Source of the DNA: Delftia tsuruhatensis NBRC 16741
Lineage (GTDB): Bacteria > Pseudomonadota > Gammaproteobacteria > Burkholderiales > Burkholderiaceae_C
Assembly: GCF_001571325.1 (NCBI RefSeq)
Contig: NZ_BCTO01000013.1
Location: 62,001 to 126,000 of the forward strand
DNA length: 64,000 nt
Direction of reading: 5' to 3'
In this document: piece after piece, positions 18,505 through 29,571 of the stretch
How positions within the stretch are numbered: position 1 is the stretch's first letter
Layout of the letters: the number at the start of each line of letters is the position of its first letter
Notes under the pieces: model-generated
What the model saw: only the letters and a program-made list of their open reading frames with translations
Database searches by the model: none
What the model was told of the DNA's origin: nothing
Made by a program: the position numbers and the translations under genes

Positions 18505-18529
18505 CGTCAGGGGTGGGGAGCGCTGACGC

Positions 18530-20224
<1,695 letters not shown>

Positions 20225-21139
20225 TCAGCTGCGCTGCAGCTGGGGATGGCGCGCGAACAGGTCGGCCGCCCAGTCCACGAAGGCCCGCACCTTGGCGCTG
20301 AGGTGGCGGTTGGGCGGGTAGACCACGTGTATGGGCAGCGGCGGCTGGGTCCAATCGGGCAGGACCTCGACCAGTTCGCCGCTGTCGATCAGCGGCTGGG
20401 CAAAGGCCGTGACCAGCTGCGCGATGCCAAAGCCCGCCAGCACGGCGGCCGTGTAGGCATTGCTGTCGTTGGCCGCGATGCGGTAGTTGCCCGCCACCTC
20501 GATGGATTCATCGCCCCGCTGGAATTCCAGCGGGTACATGCGCCGCGTATGGCCCGAGAAGAAGGCGACGATCTGGTGCTTCGTATCCAGTTCGGACGGA
20601 TGCTGGGGCACGCCATGGCGTGCCAGGTAGGCGGGCGAGGCCACGGTGACCCAGTTCATCGAGCCGATGCGGCGCGCCACCAGGGACTGGTCGCTGAGCT
20701 CGCCCCCGCGGATCACGCAGTCCACGTTGTCGCTGATCAGGTCCACCAGGCGGTCGCCCACGCCCAGGTCGATCTGTATGTCGGGATAGCGTTCGCAGAA
20801 TTCGGTCAGCGCCGGAATGATGATCAGCCGGGCCATGGAGCTGCCCACGTCCAGCCGCAGCCGCCCGCTGGGCGCGGTCTGGGTGTTGACCATGCTGGCT
20901 TCGAGATCGTCGAAGTCGTTGAGCAGGCGTGCCGCGCGTTCGTAGTAGGCGGCGCCATCGGGCGTGACGGTGACGCGCCGCGTCGTGCGGTTGAGCAGCT
21001 TGACGCGCACGCGCGCCTCCAGCGCCTGGATCTGTTTGGTGACCGTGCCCTTGGGCAGGTCCAGCGAATCGGCGGCGCGGGTGAAGTTGCCGGCTTCCAC
21101 CACGCGAACGAAGACACGCATGGCCTGGATCTGGTCCAT
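20225..21139 (-). CDS. LysR-family regulator of the adjacent efflux operon (CeoR/BpeT position)
   Basis: A 304-residue transcription factor. The N-terminal winged helix-turn-helix spans residues 1-60 (AMRVFVRVVEAGNFTRAADS, then LPKGTVTKQIQALE); the effector-binding domain follows from about residue 90. It is divergent from the lipase-like/RND genes with 175 bases between starts, which is where LysR regulators normally bind and is the arrangement of ceoR in Burkholderia cenocepacia and bpeT in B. pseudomallei. Control of the efflux operon, perhaps in response to aromatic or drug-like compounds, is inferred from this context only. Confidence 0.87.
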   Translation of the reverse strand: MDQIQAMRVFVRVVEAGNFTRAADSLDLPKGTVTKQIQALEARVRVKLLNRTTRRVTVTPDGAAYYERAARLLNDFDDLEASMVNTQTAPSGRLRLDVGSSMARLIIIPALTEFCERYPDIQIDLGVGDRLVDLISDNVDCVIRGGELSDQSLVARRIGSMNWVTVASPAYLARHGVPQHPSELDTKHQIVAFFSGHTRRMYPLEFQRGDESIEVAGNYRIAANDSNAYTAAVLAGFGIAQLVTAFAQPLIDSGELVEVLPDWTQPPLPIHVVYPPNRHLSAKVRAFVDWAADLFARHPQLQRS

Positions 21140-21314
21140 GGAAAGTTGCTCCTGCAGCGCCCGGCAAGGGAATGCCGGCTCGGCGGAATTCTCACATGCG
21201 CGGTATCGGGCGATTGTTCGTGAAACGGAAACAGAGCGATGGCTGCGTTGCTATTTCAGACATGGCCGGCGCCGCCTATATTCCAACCATCGACCATTGC
21301 CGCAGGTTCGCGCC

Positions 21315-22175
21315 ATGTCCACTTCCTCGTCGCCTCCGAACGGCCCCGCCGCCGGGGCGCAGATTGCCGAAACAGAATTCTCCATCGAGCTGCCCGAGCA
21401 CGGCACCGTGGCTGCGCGCGCCTATGGCCAGCGCAGGCCCGGCACGGTCTCGCCTCTGGTGCTGCATTTCCATGGCGGCACCTTTGTCTGCGGCACGCTG
21501 GACAACGGCCGCTACATCGGCCGGCTGCTGGCCGAGGCGGGCGCCGTCGTGGTGTCGCTGGCCTATCCGCTGGCGCCCGAGCATCCGTTTCCCCAGCCCA
21601 TCGAGGTGGGCTACGCCGTGCTGCAGTGGCTGTACAAGCACCGCGTGAAGATGGCGGGCAAGGGCGCGCCGCTGTTCCTCGCGGGTGAAGAAGCCGGCGG
21701 CAACCTGGCCGCCGCCGTGGCCGTGATCTCGCGAGACCGGGGCCACCCTCCGCTGGCAGGCCAGATCCTGGTGTCGCCCATGCTCGATCCCTGCACCGGC
21801 ACCGCCTCGCAGCGCGAGGCCACGCCCGAGGCCGGCGAATGCCGCTGGGCCACGGGCTGGCGCGAGTACCTGAGCTGCCCCAAGGACGCCATGCATCCCT
21901 ATGCCGTGCCCGGCAGTTCGCTGCGCCTGGCCCAGCTGCCGCCGGCCCTGGTGCTGGTGGGTGGTGATGACCCGCTGCGCGACGAGGCCCAGGCCTATGC
22001 GGCCCGCCTGCGCGCGGCCGGCGTGACGGCCAGCAGCCATGTGCTGCCCAGCGCGTCGAACTGGCCGCAGGCCCTGTCCGAGGCCGAGGCCTGTACGGCC
22101 TGCAGCGCCGCCGTGTTCCAGCATGTGCATGACTTCTTCGAGGCCACCATGAACAAGCCCGCAGCACCGGGCTAG
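21315..22175 (+). CDS. Lipase-like alpha/beta-hydrolase fold protein (LlpE position), catalytic serine missing
   Basis: A 286-residue protein of the hormone-sensitive-lipase branch. The oxyanion motif is HGGTF (about residue 54), and the acid segment is GGDDPLRDEA. At the nucleophile elbow, where GDSAGGN is expected, the sequence reads GEEAGGN, so the serine is replaced by glutamate. The usual late histidine segment reads SASNWPQAL, without a matching histidine. The protein is therefore probably not a serine hydrolase. It is first in an apparent operon with RND adaptor, pump and channel genes, as llpE is in Burkholderia ceo. ATG 21315 is chosen by homology; upstream codons overlap the divergent promoter. 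Confidence 0.82.
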   Translation: MSTSSSPPNGPAAGAQIAETEFSIELPEHGTVAARAYGQRRPGTVSPLVLHFHGGTFVCGTLDNGRYIGRLLAEAGAVVVSLAYPLAPEHPFPQPIEVGYAVLQWLYKHRVKMAGKGAPLFLAGEEAGGNLAAAVAVISRDRGHPPLAGQILVSPMLDPCTGTASQREATPEAGECRWATGWREYLSCPKDAMHPYAVPGSSLRLAQLPPALVLVGGDDPLRDEAQAYAARLRAAGVTASSHVLPSASNWPQALSEAEACTACSAAVFQHVHDFFEATMNKPAAPG

Positions 22176-22296
22176 GCCCCGCGCCGCCGCAGCCGGCGAA
22201 CCTTGCTGCCCCCGTTTTTCCATTTCGATTCCGCCTTCCCGGCGCGTTCAGGCGCCGGGCGGGCATCGTGTTCCCTGAATTACGCAAAAAAACACC

Positions 22297-23580
22297 ATGT
22301 CCACCCAATCCACCTCATCCTCCTCACCCTCTTCTTCCGCCTCGGCCCAGCGCAAGGGCTGGAAGCTGCCGGCCGCCGCTGCGGCCATCCTCGCCGTCAG
22401 CGCCGGCCTGTTCGGCCTGCACGGCTTCGATGCCAAGGCCGATGACGCGCCCGCCAGCGCCCAGCCCGCCGCCACGCCTGTGTCGGTGGCCACGGTCGCC
22501 GAAAGCGAGGTCACCGCCTGGGACGAGTTCTCGGGCCGCCTTGAAGCCGTGGAGCGCGTGGACATCCGCTCCCGCGTCGCCGGCGCCGTGCAGGCCGTGC
22601 ACTTTCGCGAGGGCGCGCTGGTCAAGCAGGGCGATCTGCTGATCACCATCGACCCCGCACCGTATGCGGCCGAGGTCGAGCGTGCCGAAGCCCAGGTGGC
22701 CTCGGCCCAGGCACGCCAGTCCTATGCACGCAGCGAGCAGGAGCGCGCACGCCGCCTGTGGGACGAGCGGGCGATTGCCCAGCGCGAGCTGGACGAGCGC
22801 ATCAACGCAGGCAGCGAGGCCGAGGCCAATCTGCGCGCGGCCCAGGCGTCCCTGCAATCGGCGCGGCTGAACCTGGGCTACACCCAGGTGCGCGCCCCCG
22901 TGTCGGGCCGCATCGGCAAGCGCGAGATCACCGTGGGCAACCTGGTGGCCGCAGGCCCGGGCGCGCCGGTGCTGACCACGCTGGTCTCGGTCAGCCCCAT
23001 CTATGCGAGCTTCGATGCCGATGAGCAGGTCATCACGCGCGCGCTCAAGGAGCTGGGCGGCGGCGCGGGCAACCGCGCCAGGATCGACAGCATTCCCGTG
23101 CAGATGGGCACGGCCACGGCCGGCAGCACGCCCTTCGAGGGCCGGCTGCAGCTGATCGACAACCAGGTCGATGCCCGAAGCGGCACCGTGCGCGTGCGCG
23201 CCGCCTTCGACAACAAGGACGGCGCCCTCATGCCCGGCCAGTTCGCCCGCATCCGCATGGGCCAGGCGCGCGACAGCAGCATGCTGCTGGTCAGCGAGCG
23301 CGCCATCGGCACGGACCAGAGCAAGAAGTACGTGATGGTGGTGGGCGGCGACAACAAGGCCGTCTACCGCGAGGTGGTGCTGGGCGCCTCGGTCAACGGC
23401 CTGCGCAACGTGACCCAGGGCCTGCAGCCCGGCGAGCGCGTGGTGGTCAACGGCCTGCAGCACATCCGCCCCGGCGCCCTGGTCGCGCCCAAGGAGGTGT
23501 CCATGGATGCGCGGGCCGATGCCCGCCAGCCGGGCACCCGGCAGGCAGCCGAACAAGTGGCTGACGCAACCAAGTCCTGA
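22297..23580 (+). CDS. RND efflux periplasmic adaptor (CeoA/MexE/BpeE-like)
   Basis: A 427-residue membrane-fusion protein. An N-terminal hydrophobic anchor or signal (about residues 25-45) is followed by the barrel-sandwich segment GAVQAVHFREGALVKQGD, an alpha-helical hairpin rich in Glu, Ala and Arg (about 125-190), VRAPVSGRIGKREITVG, and a beta-barrel domain containing GTVRVRAAFDN and LMPGQFARIR. It links the inner-membrane pump to the outer-membrane channel. It begins 121 bases after the lipase-like gene and ends 86 bases before the pump gene, forming one operon. Confidence 0.92.
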   Translation: MSTQSTSSSSPSSSASAQRKGWKLPAAAAAILAVSAGLFGLHGFDAKADDAPASAQPAATPVSVATVAESEVTAWDEFSGRLEAVERVDIRSRVAGAVQAVHFREGALVKQGDLLITIDPAPYAAEVERAEAQVASAQARQSYARSEQERARRLWDERAIAQRELDERINAGSEAEANLRAAQASLQSARLNLGYTQVRAPVSGRIGKREITVGNLVAAGPGAPVLTTLVSVSPIYASFDADEQVITRALKELGGGAGNRARIDSIPVQMGTATAGSTPFEGRLQLIDNQVDARSGTVRVRAAFDNKDGALMPGQFARIRMGQARDSSMLLVSERAIGTDQSKKYVMVVGGDNKAVYREVVLGASVNGLRNVTQGLQPGERVVVNGLQHIRPGALVAPKEVSMDARADARQPGTRQAAEQVADATKS

Positions 23581-23666
23581 TCTAGCCGCACACCTTTCCT
23601 GCCTCTGAAATGCCGCCTGACCGCAGGCGGCATGGGCCGCGCTTTGCCGTGGCGGAGCCAAACACC

Positions 23667-26600
23667 ATGAACCTATCCAAATTCTTCATTGACCGGCCGA
23701 TCTTCGCGGGCGTGCTTTCGCTGCTGATGCTGATCGCCGGCCTGATCGCCATGGGCGGGCTGCCGATCTCGGAATACCCCGAGGTCGCGCCGCCATCCGT
23801 GGTGGTGCGCGCCCAGTACCCGGGCGCCAATCCCAAGGTGATCGCCGAGACCGTGGCCACGCCGCTGGAAGAGCAGATCAACGGCGTCGAAGGCATGCTC
23901 TACATGGGCAGCCAGGCCACCAGCGACGGCGTGATGACGCTGACCGTCACCTTCCGCCTGGGCACCGACCCCGACAAGGCGCAGCAGATGGTGCAAAACC
24001 GCGTCTCGCAGGCCGAGCCGCGCCTGCCCGAGGAGGTGCGCCGGCTGGGCATCACCACGGTCAAGAGCGCACCCGATCTGACCATGGTGGTGCACCTGGT
24101 CTCGCCCAACCAGCGCTATGACATCAACTACCTGCGCAACTACGCGGTGCTGAACGTGAAGGACCCGCTGGCACGCATCGAGGGCGTGGGCCAGATCCAG
24201 ATCTTCGGCGGCGGCGACTACGCCATGCGCGTGTGGCTGGACCCGCAGAAGGTGGCGCAGCGCGGCCTGTCGGCCAGCGATGTGGTGGCCGCCATCCGCG
24301 GCCAGAACGTGCAGGCTGCGGCCGGTGTGGTCGGCGCCTCGCCGGGGTTGCCGGGCGTGGACATGCAACTTTCCATCAACGCCCAGGGCCGCCTGCAAAG
24401 CGAGGAGGACTTCGGCGACATCATCGTCAAGAGCGGCGCCGATGGCGCCGTGACCCGCCTGCGCGACATCGGCCGCCTGGAGATGGGCGCGGCCGACTAT
24501 TCGCTGCGCTCGCTGCTGAACAACGACCCGGCCGTGGGCATGGGCGTGTTCCAGGCGCCGGGCTCCAATGCGCTGGAAATCTCGGCCAACGTGCGCAAGA
24601 CCATGGAGGCCCTGAACAAGAACATGCCCGAGGGCCTGGAGTACCGCATTGCCTACGACCCCACGCAGTTCGTGCGCGCCTCCATCGAATCGGTGGTGCA
24701 CACGCTGCTGGAGGCCATCGTGCTCGTGGTGCTGGTGGTGATCCTGTTCCTGCAGACCTGGCGCGCCTCCATCATCCCGCTGCTGGCCGTGCCGGTGTCG
24801 GTGATCGGCACCTTCGCCGTGCTGCATCTGCTGGGCTTTTCCATCAACGCGCTGAGCCTGTTCGGCCTGGTGCTGGCCATCGGCATCGTGGTGGATGACG
24901 CCATCGTCGTGGTCGAGAACGTGGAGCGCAACATCGAGGCCGGTCTCACGCCGCGCAACGCCACCTACCGCGCCATGCGCGAAGTGTCCGGGCCCATCAT
25001 CGCCATCGCCCTGGTGCTGGTGGCGGTGTTCGTGCCGCTGGCCTTCATCAGCGGCCTCACGGGCCAGTTCTACAAACAGTTCGCGGTGACGATTGCCATC
25101 TCCACGGTGATCTCGGCCATCAACTCGCTGACGCTGTCGCCCGCGCTGGCGGCCCTGCTGCTGCGCGGCCACGATGCGCCCAAGGACGCGCTGACGCGCG
25201 GCATGGACCGGGCCTTCGGCTGGCTGTTCCGCGGCTTCAACCGCATGTTCCACCGGGGCTCCGAGGCCTACAGCGGCGGCGTGGGCCGCGTGATCTCGCG
25301 CAAGGCGCTGATGCTGGCCATCTACCTGGCGCTGATCGCCGTGACCTTCGGCCTGTTCAAGGCCGTGCCTTCGGGCTTCGTGCCCGCGCAGGACAAGCAG
25401 TACCTGATCGGCTTTGCCCAACTGCCCGACGGCGCCACGCTGGACCGCACGGACGAGGTGATCCGCCGCATGGGCGAGATCATGAAGGACAACCCCAACG
25501 TGGAGGACACCATCGCCTTCCCGGGCCTGTCCATCAACGGCTTCACCAACAGCTCCAACTCGGGCATCGTCTTCGCCACGCTCAAGCCCTTCGACGAGCG
25601 CAAGCGCGCCGACCAGAGCGGCGGCGCCGTGGCCGGCCAGCTCAACCAGGCCTTCGCAGGCATCCAGGACGCCTTCATCGTCATGTTCCCGCCGCCACCC
25701 GTGGCGGGCCTGGGCACGACGGGCGGCTTCAAGCTGCAGCTGGAAGACCGCGCCTCCCTGGGCTATGACCAGATGGATGCGGCCGTGAAGGCCTTCATGG
25801 CCAAGGCCTACCAGACGCCCGAGCTGACCGGCATGTTCACCAGCTGGCAGGTCAACGTGCCCCAGCTGTATGCCGACATCGACCGCACCAAGGCGCGCCA
25901 GCTCGGCGTGCCGGTGACGGACATCTTCGACACCATGCAGATCTACCTGGGCAGCCTGTATGCGAACGACTTCAACAAGTTCGGCCGCACCTACAGCGTC
26001 CGCGTGCAGGCCGACGCGCCCTACCGCGCGCGTGCCGAGGACGTGGGCATGCTCAAGGTGCGCTCCAGCTCGGGCGAGATGATTCCGCTGTCGGCGCTGA
26101 TGAAGGTGGATTCCAGCTTCGGTCCCGAGCGCGCCATGCGCTACAACGGCTACCTCACGGCCGACATCAACGGCGGTGCCGCACCCGGCTTCTCTTCGGG
26201 CCAGGCACAGGACGCCATCAAGCGCATCGCGGCCGAGACCCTGCCCAAGGGCATCGATTTCGAATGGACCGACCTGACCTACCAGGAGATCCTGGCCGGC
26301 AATTCGGCGGTGCTGGTGTTCCCGCTGGCCATCCTGCTGGTGTTCCTGGTGCTGGCCGCGCAGTACGAGAGCCTGACCCTGCCGATTGCCATCATCCTGA
26401 TCGTGCCCATGGGCCTGCTGGCGGCCATGACCGGCGTCTGGCTGTCGGGCGGCGACAGCAACGTCTTCACGCAGATCGGGCTCATCGTGCTGGTGGGGCT
26501 GAGTGCGAAGAACGCCATCCTGATCGTGGAGTTCGCACGGGAGCTGGAGTTCGAGGGCCGCACGCCCATACAGGCCGCCATCGAGGCCAGCCGGCTGCGC

Positions 26601-26918
26601 CTGCGCCCCATCCTGATGACCTCGCTGGCCTTCGTCATGGGCGTGCTGCCCCTGGTGCTGTCCACGGGCGCCGGCTCGGAAATGCGCCGCGCCATGGGCG
26701 TGGCCGTGTTCTCGGGAATGATCGGGGTGACGGCCTTCGGCCTGTTCCTGACGCCCGTGTTCTACGTGCTGATGCGCCGCTTGGCAGGCAACCGGCCGCT
26801 CAAGCAGCATGGGCCCGAGATGGAGGAAGAGGCCCCTGCACAGGCACCCGCCCACGGCCATGCCTCGGGTGGCGGCGCGCTGCCCATGCCCTCTGCCGCG
26901 CGTGGCGAGCATGAATGA
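23667..26918 (+). CDS. RND multidrug efflux pump (CeoB/MexF/BpeF-like)
   Basis: A 1083-residue inner-membrane pump of the HAE1 family, full length. It begins MNLSKFFIDRPIFAGVLS, typical of MexF-like pumps. The 12-segment, two-repeat layout is intact, with the proton-relay pair in GIVVDDAIVVVENV (Asp about residues 410-411), GLSAKNAILIVEFA in the second half, and large periplasmic loops after segments 1 and 7. ATG 23667 is preferred to earlier in-frame codons by homology. MexF/CeoB relatives export chloramphenicol, trimethoprim and fluoroquinolones; the spectrum here is inferred. It ends 28 bases before the channel gene. Confidence 0.95.
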   Translation: MNLSKFFIDRPIFAGVLSLLMLIAGLIAMGGLPISEYPEVAPPSVVVRAQYPGANPKVIAETVATPLEEQINGVEGMLYMGSQATSDGVMTLTVTFRLGTDPDKAQQMVQNRVSQAEPRLPEEVRRLGITTVKSAPDLTMVVHLVSPNQRYDINYLRNYAVLNVKDPLARIEGVGQIQIFGGGDYAMRVWLDPQKVAQRGLSASDVVAAIRGQNVQAAAGVVGASPGLPGVDMQLSINAQGRLQSEEDFGDIIVKSGADGAVTRLRDIGRLEMGAADYSLRSLLNNDPAVGMGVFQAPGSNALEISANVRKTMEALNKNMPEGLEYRIAYDPTQFVRASIESVVHTLLEAIVLVVLVVILFLQTWRASIIPLLAVPVSVIGTFAVLHLLGFSINALSLFGLVLAIGIVVDDAIVVVENVERNIEAGLTPRNATYRAMREVSGPIIAIALVLVAVFVPLAFISGLTGQFYKQFAVTIAISTVISAINSLTLSPALAALLLRGHDAPKDALTRGMDRAFGWLFRGFNRMFHRGSEAYSGGVGRVISRKALMLAIYLALIAVTFGLFKAVPSGFVPAQDKQYLIGFAQLPDGATLDRTDEVIRRMGEIMKDNPNVEDTIAFPGLSINGFTNSSNSGIVFATLKPFDERKRADQSGGAVAGQLNQAFAGIQDAFIVMFPPPPVAGLGTTGGFKLQLEDRASLGYDQMDAAVKAFMAKAYQTPELTGMFTSWQVNVPQLYADIDRTKARQLGVPVTDIFDTMQIYLGSLYANDFNKFGRTYSVRVQADAPYRARAEDVGMLKVRSSSGEMIPLSALMKVDSSFGPERAMRYNGYLTADINGGAAPGFSSGQAQDAIKRIAAETLPKGIDFEWTDLTYQEILAGNSAVLVFPLAILLVFLVLAAQYESLTLPIAIILIVPMGLLAAMTGVWLSGGDSNVFTQIGLIVLVGLSAKNAILIVEFARELEFEGRTPIQAAIEASRLRLRPILMTSLAFVMGVLPLVLSTGAGSEMRRAMGVAVFSGMIGVTAFGLFLTPVFYVLMRRLAGNRPLKQHGPEMEEEAPAQAPAHGHASGGGALPMPSAARGEHE

Positions 26919-26946
26919 GCCCACACCACAAGAACAGGAACCGATC

Positions 26947-28428
26947 ATGAAGATCCCATCGCTTTCGAAACTGTCCAGGCGTCTGCTGCCCCTGGTGGCG
27001 GCGCTGGCCCTGGCCGGCTGCGCCAGCGTGTCCCAGAGCCTGCCCGAGCTGCCGGCCGCCCCCGCCTTCAAGGAGCAGGGCGCCGCGCCGCAGGCGGGCT
27101 GGACCCAGGCCCTGCCCGCCGAAGCCCAGGCACGCGGCCAATGGTGGCTGGCCTTTGCCGACCCGGCGCTGGACGCGCTGGTGGACAAGGCCACGCTGGA
27201 CAACCAGAGCATCCAGGCCGCGGCCGCACGCCTGGCCGAGGCCCGCGCCCTGGCGCGCAGCGCCAATGCCGAGCGCATGCCGCAACTGGGCCTGGGCGCA
27301 GGGGCCACGCGCGGCGCGGGGCTGGACAAGGCCTCGGGCACACGGCCTGCCACCCTGGTCAATGCGGGGCTGAACCTGTCGTACGAGGTCGATCTGTTCG
27401 GCCGCATTTCCCAGGCGGCCGACGCATCGCGGCTGGATGCAGAGGGCCGCGAGGCCCTGCTGCAAAGCACGCGGCTGGCCGTGCAGGCCGAGGTCGCGCA
27501 GACCTATCTGCAACTGCGCGCACTGGACGCCGAGCGCGCCCTGATGCGCGAGACCGTGGAGGCCTACCGCGACACGCTGCGCCTGTCGGAGCGAAGGCTG
27601 CAGGTCGGCGACATTGCCGAGCTGGACGTGGCGCGCATCCAGGCCGAGCTGTCGGCCACCGAATCGGACGCGCTGGCGCTGGACCGCCAGCGCGCCCAGG
27701 TCGAGCATGCGCTGGCCGTGCTGGTGGGCGACTCGGCCTCGCGCTTCGGCCTGGGCGAAGGCGCCTGGACCACGGCTCTGCCTTCTATTCCAGCTGGCGT
27801 GCCGGCCACGGTGCTGATGCGCCGGCCCGACATCTCGGCCGCGCAGCGCGCCGTGTTCGCCGCGCAGTCGCGCGTGGGCGTGGCGAAGACGGCATGGTTC
27901 CCCAGCATCTCGCTGACCGGCGCGGCCGGCCATGCCTCACCCGAGGTCGGTGACCTGTTCAAGTGGTCCATGCGCTCCTGGGGCGTGGGCGCCTTGCTGT
28001 CGCTGCCGCTGTTCGACGGCGGCCGGCGCGAGGCCGGCGTGCAGGCCGCAGGCGCGCAGCTCGATGCCGCGCTGGCCGCCTACCGCCAGCAGGCGCTGGT
28101 GGCCTTCCAGGAGGTGGAGGACCAGCTGTCGTCCATCCGCATCCTGCAGGAGCAGTCCACCGTGCAGGGCCAGGCCGTGGTGGCCGCCCAGCGCGCCACC
28201 AGCCTGTCGGACACGCGCTACCGCAATGGCTACGTCAGCCAGCTGGACCTGCTGGATGCGCGCCGCAGCGAACTGCGCAACCGCCGCCAGGCGCTGCAGG
28301 TGAAGTCCGCGCAGTACCAGGCCGCCGTGGGCCTGATTCGCGCGCTGGGCGGGGGCTGGGATGTGCCGGCTGACGTGCCGGCCGGTGAATCGGCGAACGT
28401 GCCGGTGGCCCAGGCCACGTTGCGCTGA
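26947..28428 (+). CDS. RND efflux outer-membrane channel lipoprotein (OpcM/OprN, NodT family)
   Basis: A 493-residue outer-membrane factor. The signal peptide ends in the lipobox LALAGC (Cys about residue 23). Two TolC-like repeats follow, with the NodT-family landmarks GQWWLAFADPALDALV, LSYEVDLFGR and VLMRRPDI. It forms the exit duct of the tripartite pump. ATG 26947 has AGGAA 7 bases upstream; an in-frame ATG at 26911 overlaps the pump stop but lacks a ribosome site. Being last in the operon and full length, it makes the system self-sufficient. It is convergent with the next LysR gene at 7 bases. Confidence 0.93.
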   Translation: MKIPSLSKLSRRLLPLVAALALAGCASVSQSLPELPAAPAFKEQGAAPQAGWTQALPAEAQARGQWWLAFADPALDALVDKATLDNQSIQAAAARLAEARALARSANAERMPQLGLGAGATRGAGLDKASGTRPATLVNAGLNLSYEVDLFGRISQAADASRLDAEGREALLQSTRLAVQAEVAQTYLQLRALDAERALMRETVEAYRDTLRLSERRLQVGDIAELDVARIQAELSATESDALALDRQRAQVEHALAVLVGDSASRFGLGEGAWTTALPSIPAGVPATVLMRRPDISAAQRAVFAAQSRVGVAKTAWFPSISLTGAAGHASPEVGDLFKWSMRSWGVGALLSLPLFDGGRREAGVQAAGAQLDAALAAYRQQALVAFQEVEDQLSSIRILQEQSTVQGQAVVAAQRATSLSDTRYRNGYVSQLDLLDARRSELRNRRQALQVKSAQYQAAVGLIRALGGGWDVPADVPAGESANVPVAQATLR

Positions 28429-28435
28429 GGCACCC

Positions 28436-29392
28436 TCAGGCCAGCACGTCAATGGAGCGGAACACGCGCTGCAGCACCGGGTCCGGGCTGTGGCGGCAGG
28501 CGTGGACCTGCTCCATGAGGTGGTGCACGAAGCGCTCGGCCACCCAGGGCAGGGGGCCGTGGCCGCGCTGGACCACGCCCACCGTGTGGGGCTCGAACTG
28601 CTCGCGCAGGGACAGCGGCACCAGGGTGCCCTGGGGCACGCCCGATTCGATCAGCGGCCAGGGGCAGAACGAGAGCATGTCGCTGTGCGCGATCAGGTGC
28701 AGCAGCAGCGATGCCGAATGCACCAGGTGGATGTGGCCCACTGGCACGGGCAGGCCGTGGCGCAGGAACAGGCGCCGCACCAGGTCGTCTTCTTCAGGCG
28801 GCGTGTAGTTGAGCAGCCAGTCGCAGTCCATCAGCTCGGCCAGCGAGCGGGCGCCTGCCAGCGGATGGCCCGTGCGGGCCACGACGGTGGCGTCATAGCG
28901 GAACAGCGGCGTGCCGTGCAGGTCGCCGCCCGAGGGGCCCGAGGGCACGCGGCCGATCAGCAGGTCCAGCGTGCCTTCGCGCAGGCGCGGATGGGCCACG
29001 GCCGACAGGCCCTCGAACAGCTCCAGCCGCACCTGGGGCAGTTCGGCGCGGAAGGCGCGCAGCACATGGGGCAGCAGGCTCTGGCCCACCCAGGGCGTCA
29101 CGCCCACGCACAGGCGCGCCACGGCGCAGGTGTCGCGCAGGCGGGCCATTTCATCCTCGGCCTGGGCCATCTGCCCGGTGATCAGCTGGGCATGGCGCAG
29201 CAGCGTGCGCCCGGCCGGCGTGAGGACGATGCCGCTGCTTTGGCGCTCGAACAGCGCAAGGCGGTGGCCTTCCTCCAGCTCGCGCAGGGCCTGGGTGATG
29301 GCCGACTGGGTGATGCCCAGCGCGCGTGACGCGGCGCGCACGCTGCCGCAGCCGGCCACGGCGACGAGGTAGCGCATCTGGTGCAGCTTCAT
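28436..29392 (-). CDS. LysR-family regulator beside M20 amidohydrolase genes
   Basis: A 318-residue transcription factor. The DNA-binding domain covers residues 1-60 (MRYLVAVAGCGSVRAASRAL, then ITQSAITQALRELEE), and the effector domain follows. It is divergent from the M20 amidohydrolase with 179 bases between starts, so it likely controls the amidohydrolase and Bug receptor pair, recalling AbgR and the abg genes of E. coli. The start is not certain: ATG 29390-29392 and an in-frame ATG 12 codons upstream both lack a clear ribosome binding site; the shorter form fits the family better. Confidence 0.85.
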   Translation of the reverse strand: MKLHQMRYLVAVAGCGSVRAASRALGITQSAITQALRELEEGHRLALFERQSSGIVLTPAGRTLLRHAQLITGQMAQAEDEMARLRDTCAVARLCVGVTPWVGQSLLPHVLRAFRAELPQVRLELFEGLSAVAHPRLREGTLDLLIGRVPSGPSGGDLHGTPLFRYDATVVARTGHPLAGARSLAELMDCDWLLNYTPPEEDDLVRRLFLRHGLPVPVGHIHLVHSASLLLHLIAHSDMLSFCPWPLIESGVPQGTLVPLSLREQFEPHTVGVVQRGHGPLPWVAERFVHHLMEQVHACRHSPDPVLQRVFRSIDVLA

Positions 29393-29571
29393 GGCGGGAC
29401 CGGCATCGGGGTGGGGCTGGGAATGCATGGGCCGATCTTGCAGGTTTCGTGCCATGGCCGCCATCCCTGCCATTGCTGTGATCGGCGCATGCCGGGGGAT
29501 GACAGGCAATGCCTGGCAGGGCAGGCGCTGGCGGTCTTCCGCCCGCTGCCCACGCTTCCTAGACTGCGGGC

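Noticed and set aside
23673-27470. A very long open frame antisense to the RND pump genes
   Set aside because: It mirrors the strong codon bias of the pump gene on the other strand; its protein is low-complexity His/Gln/Ala-rich sequence with no motif.
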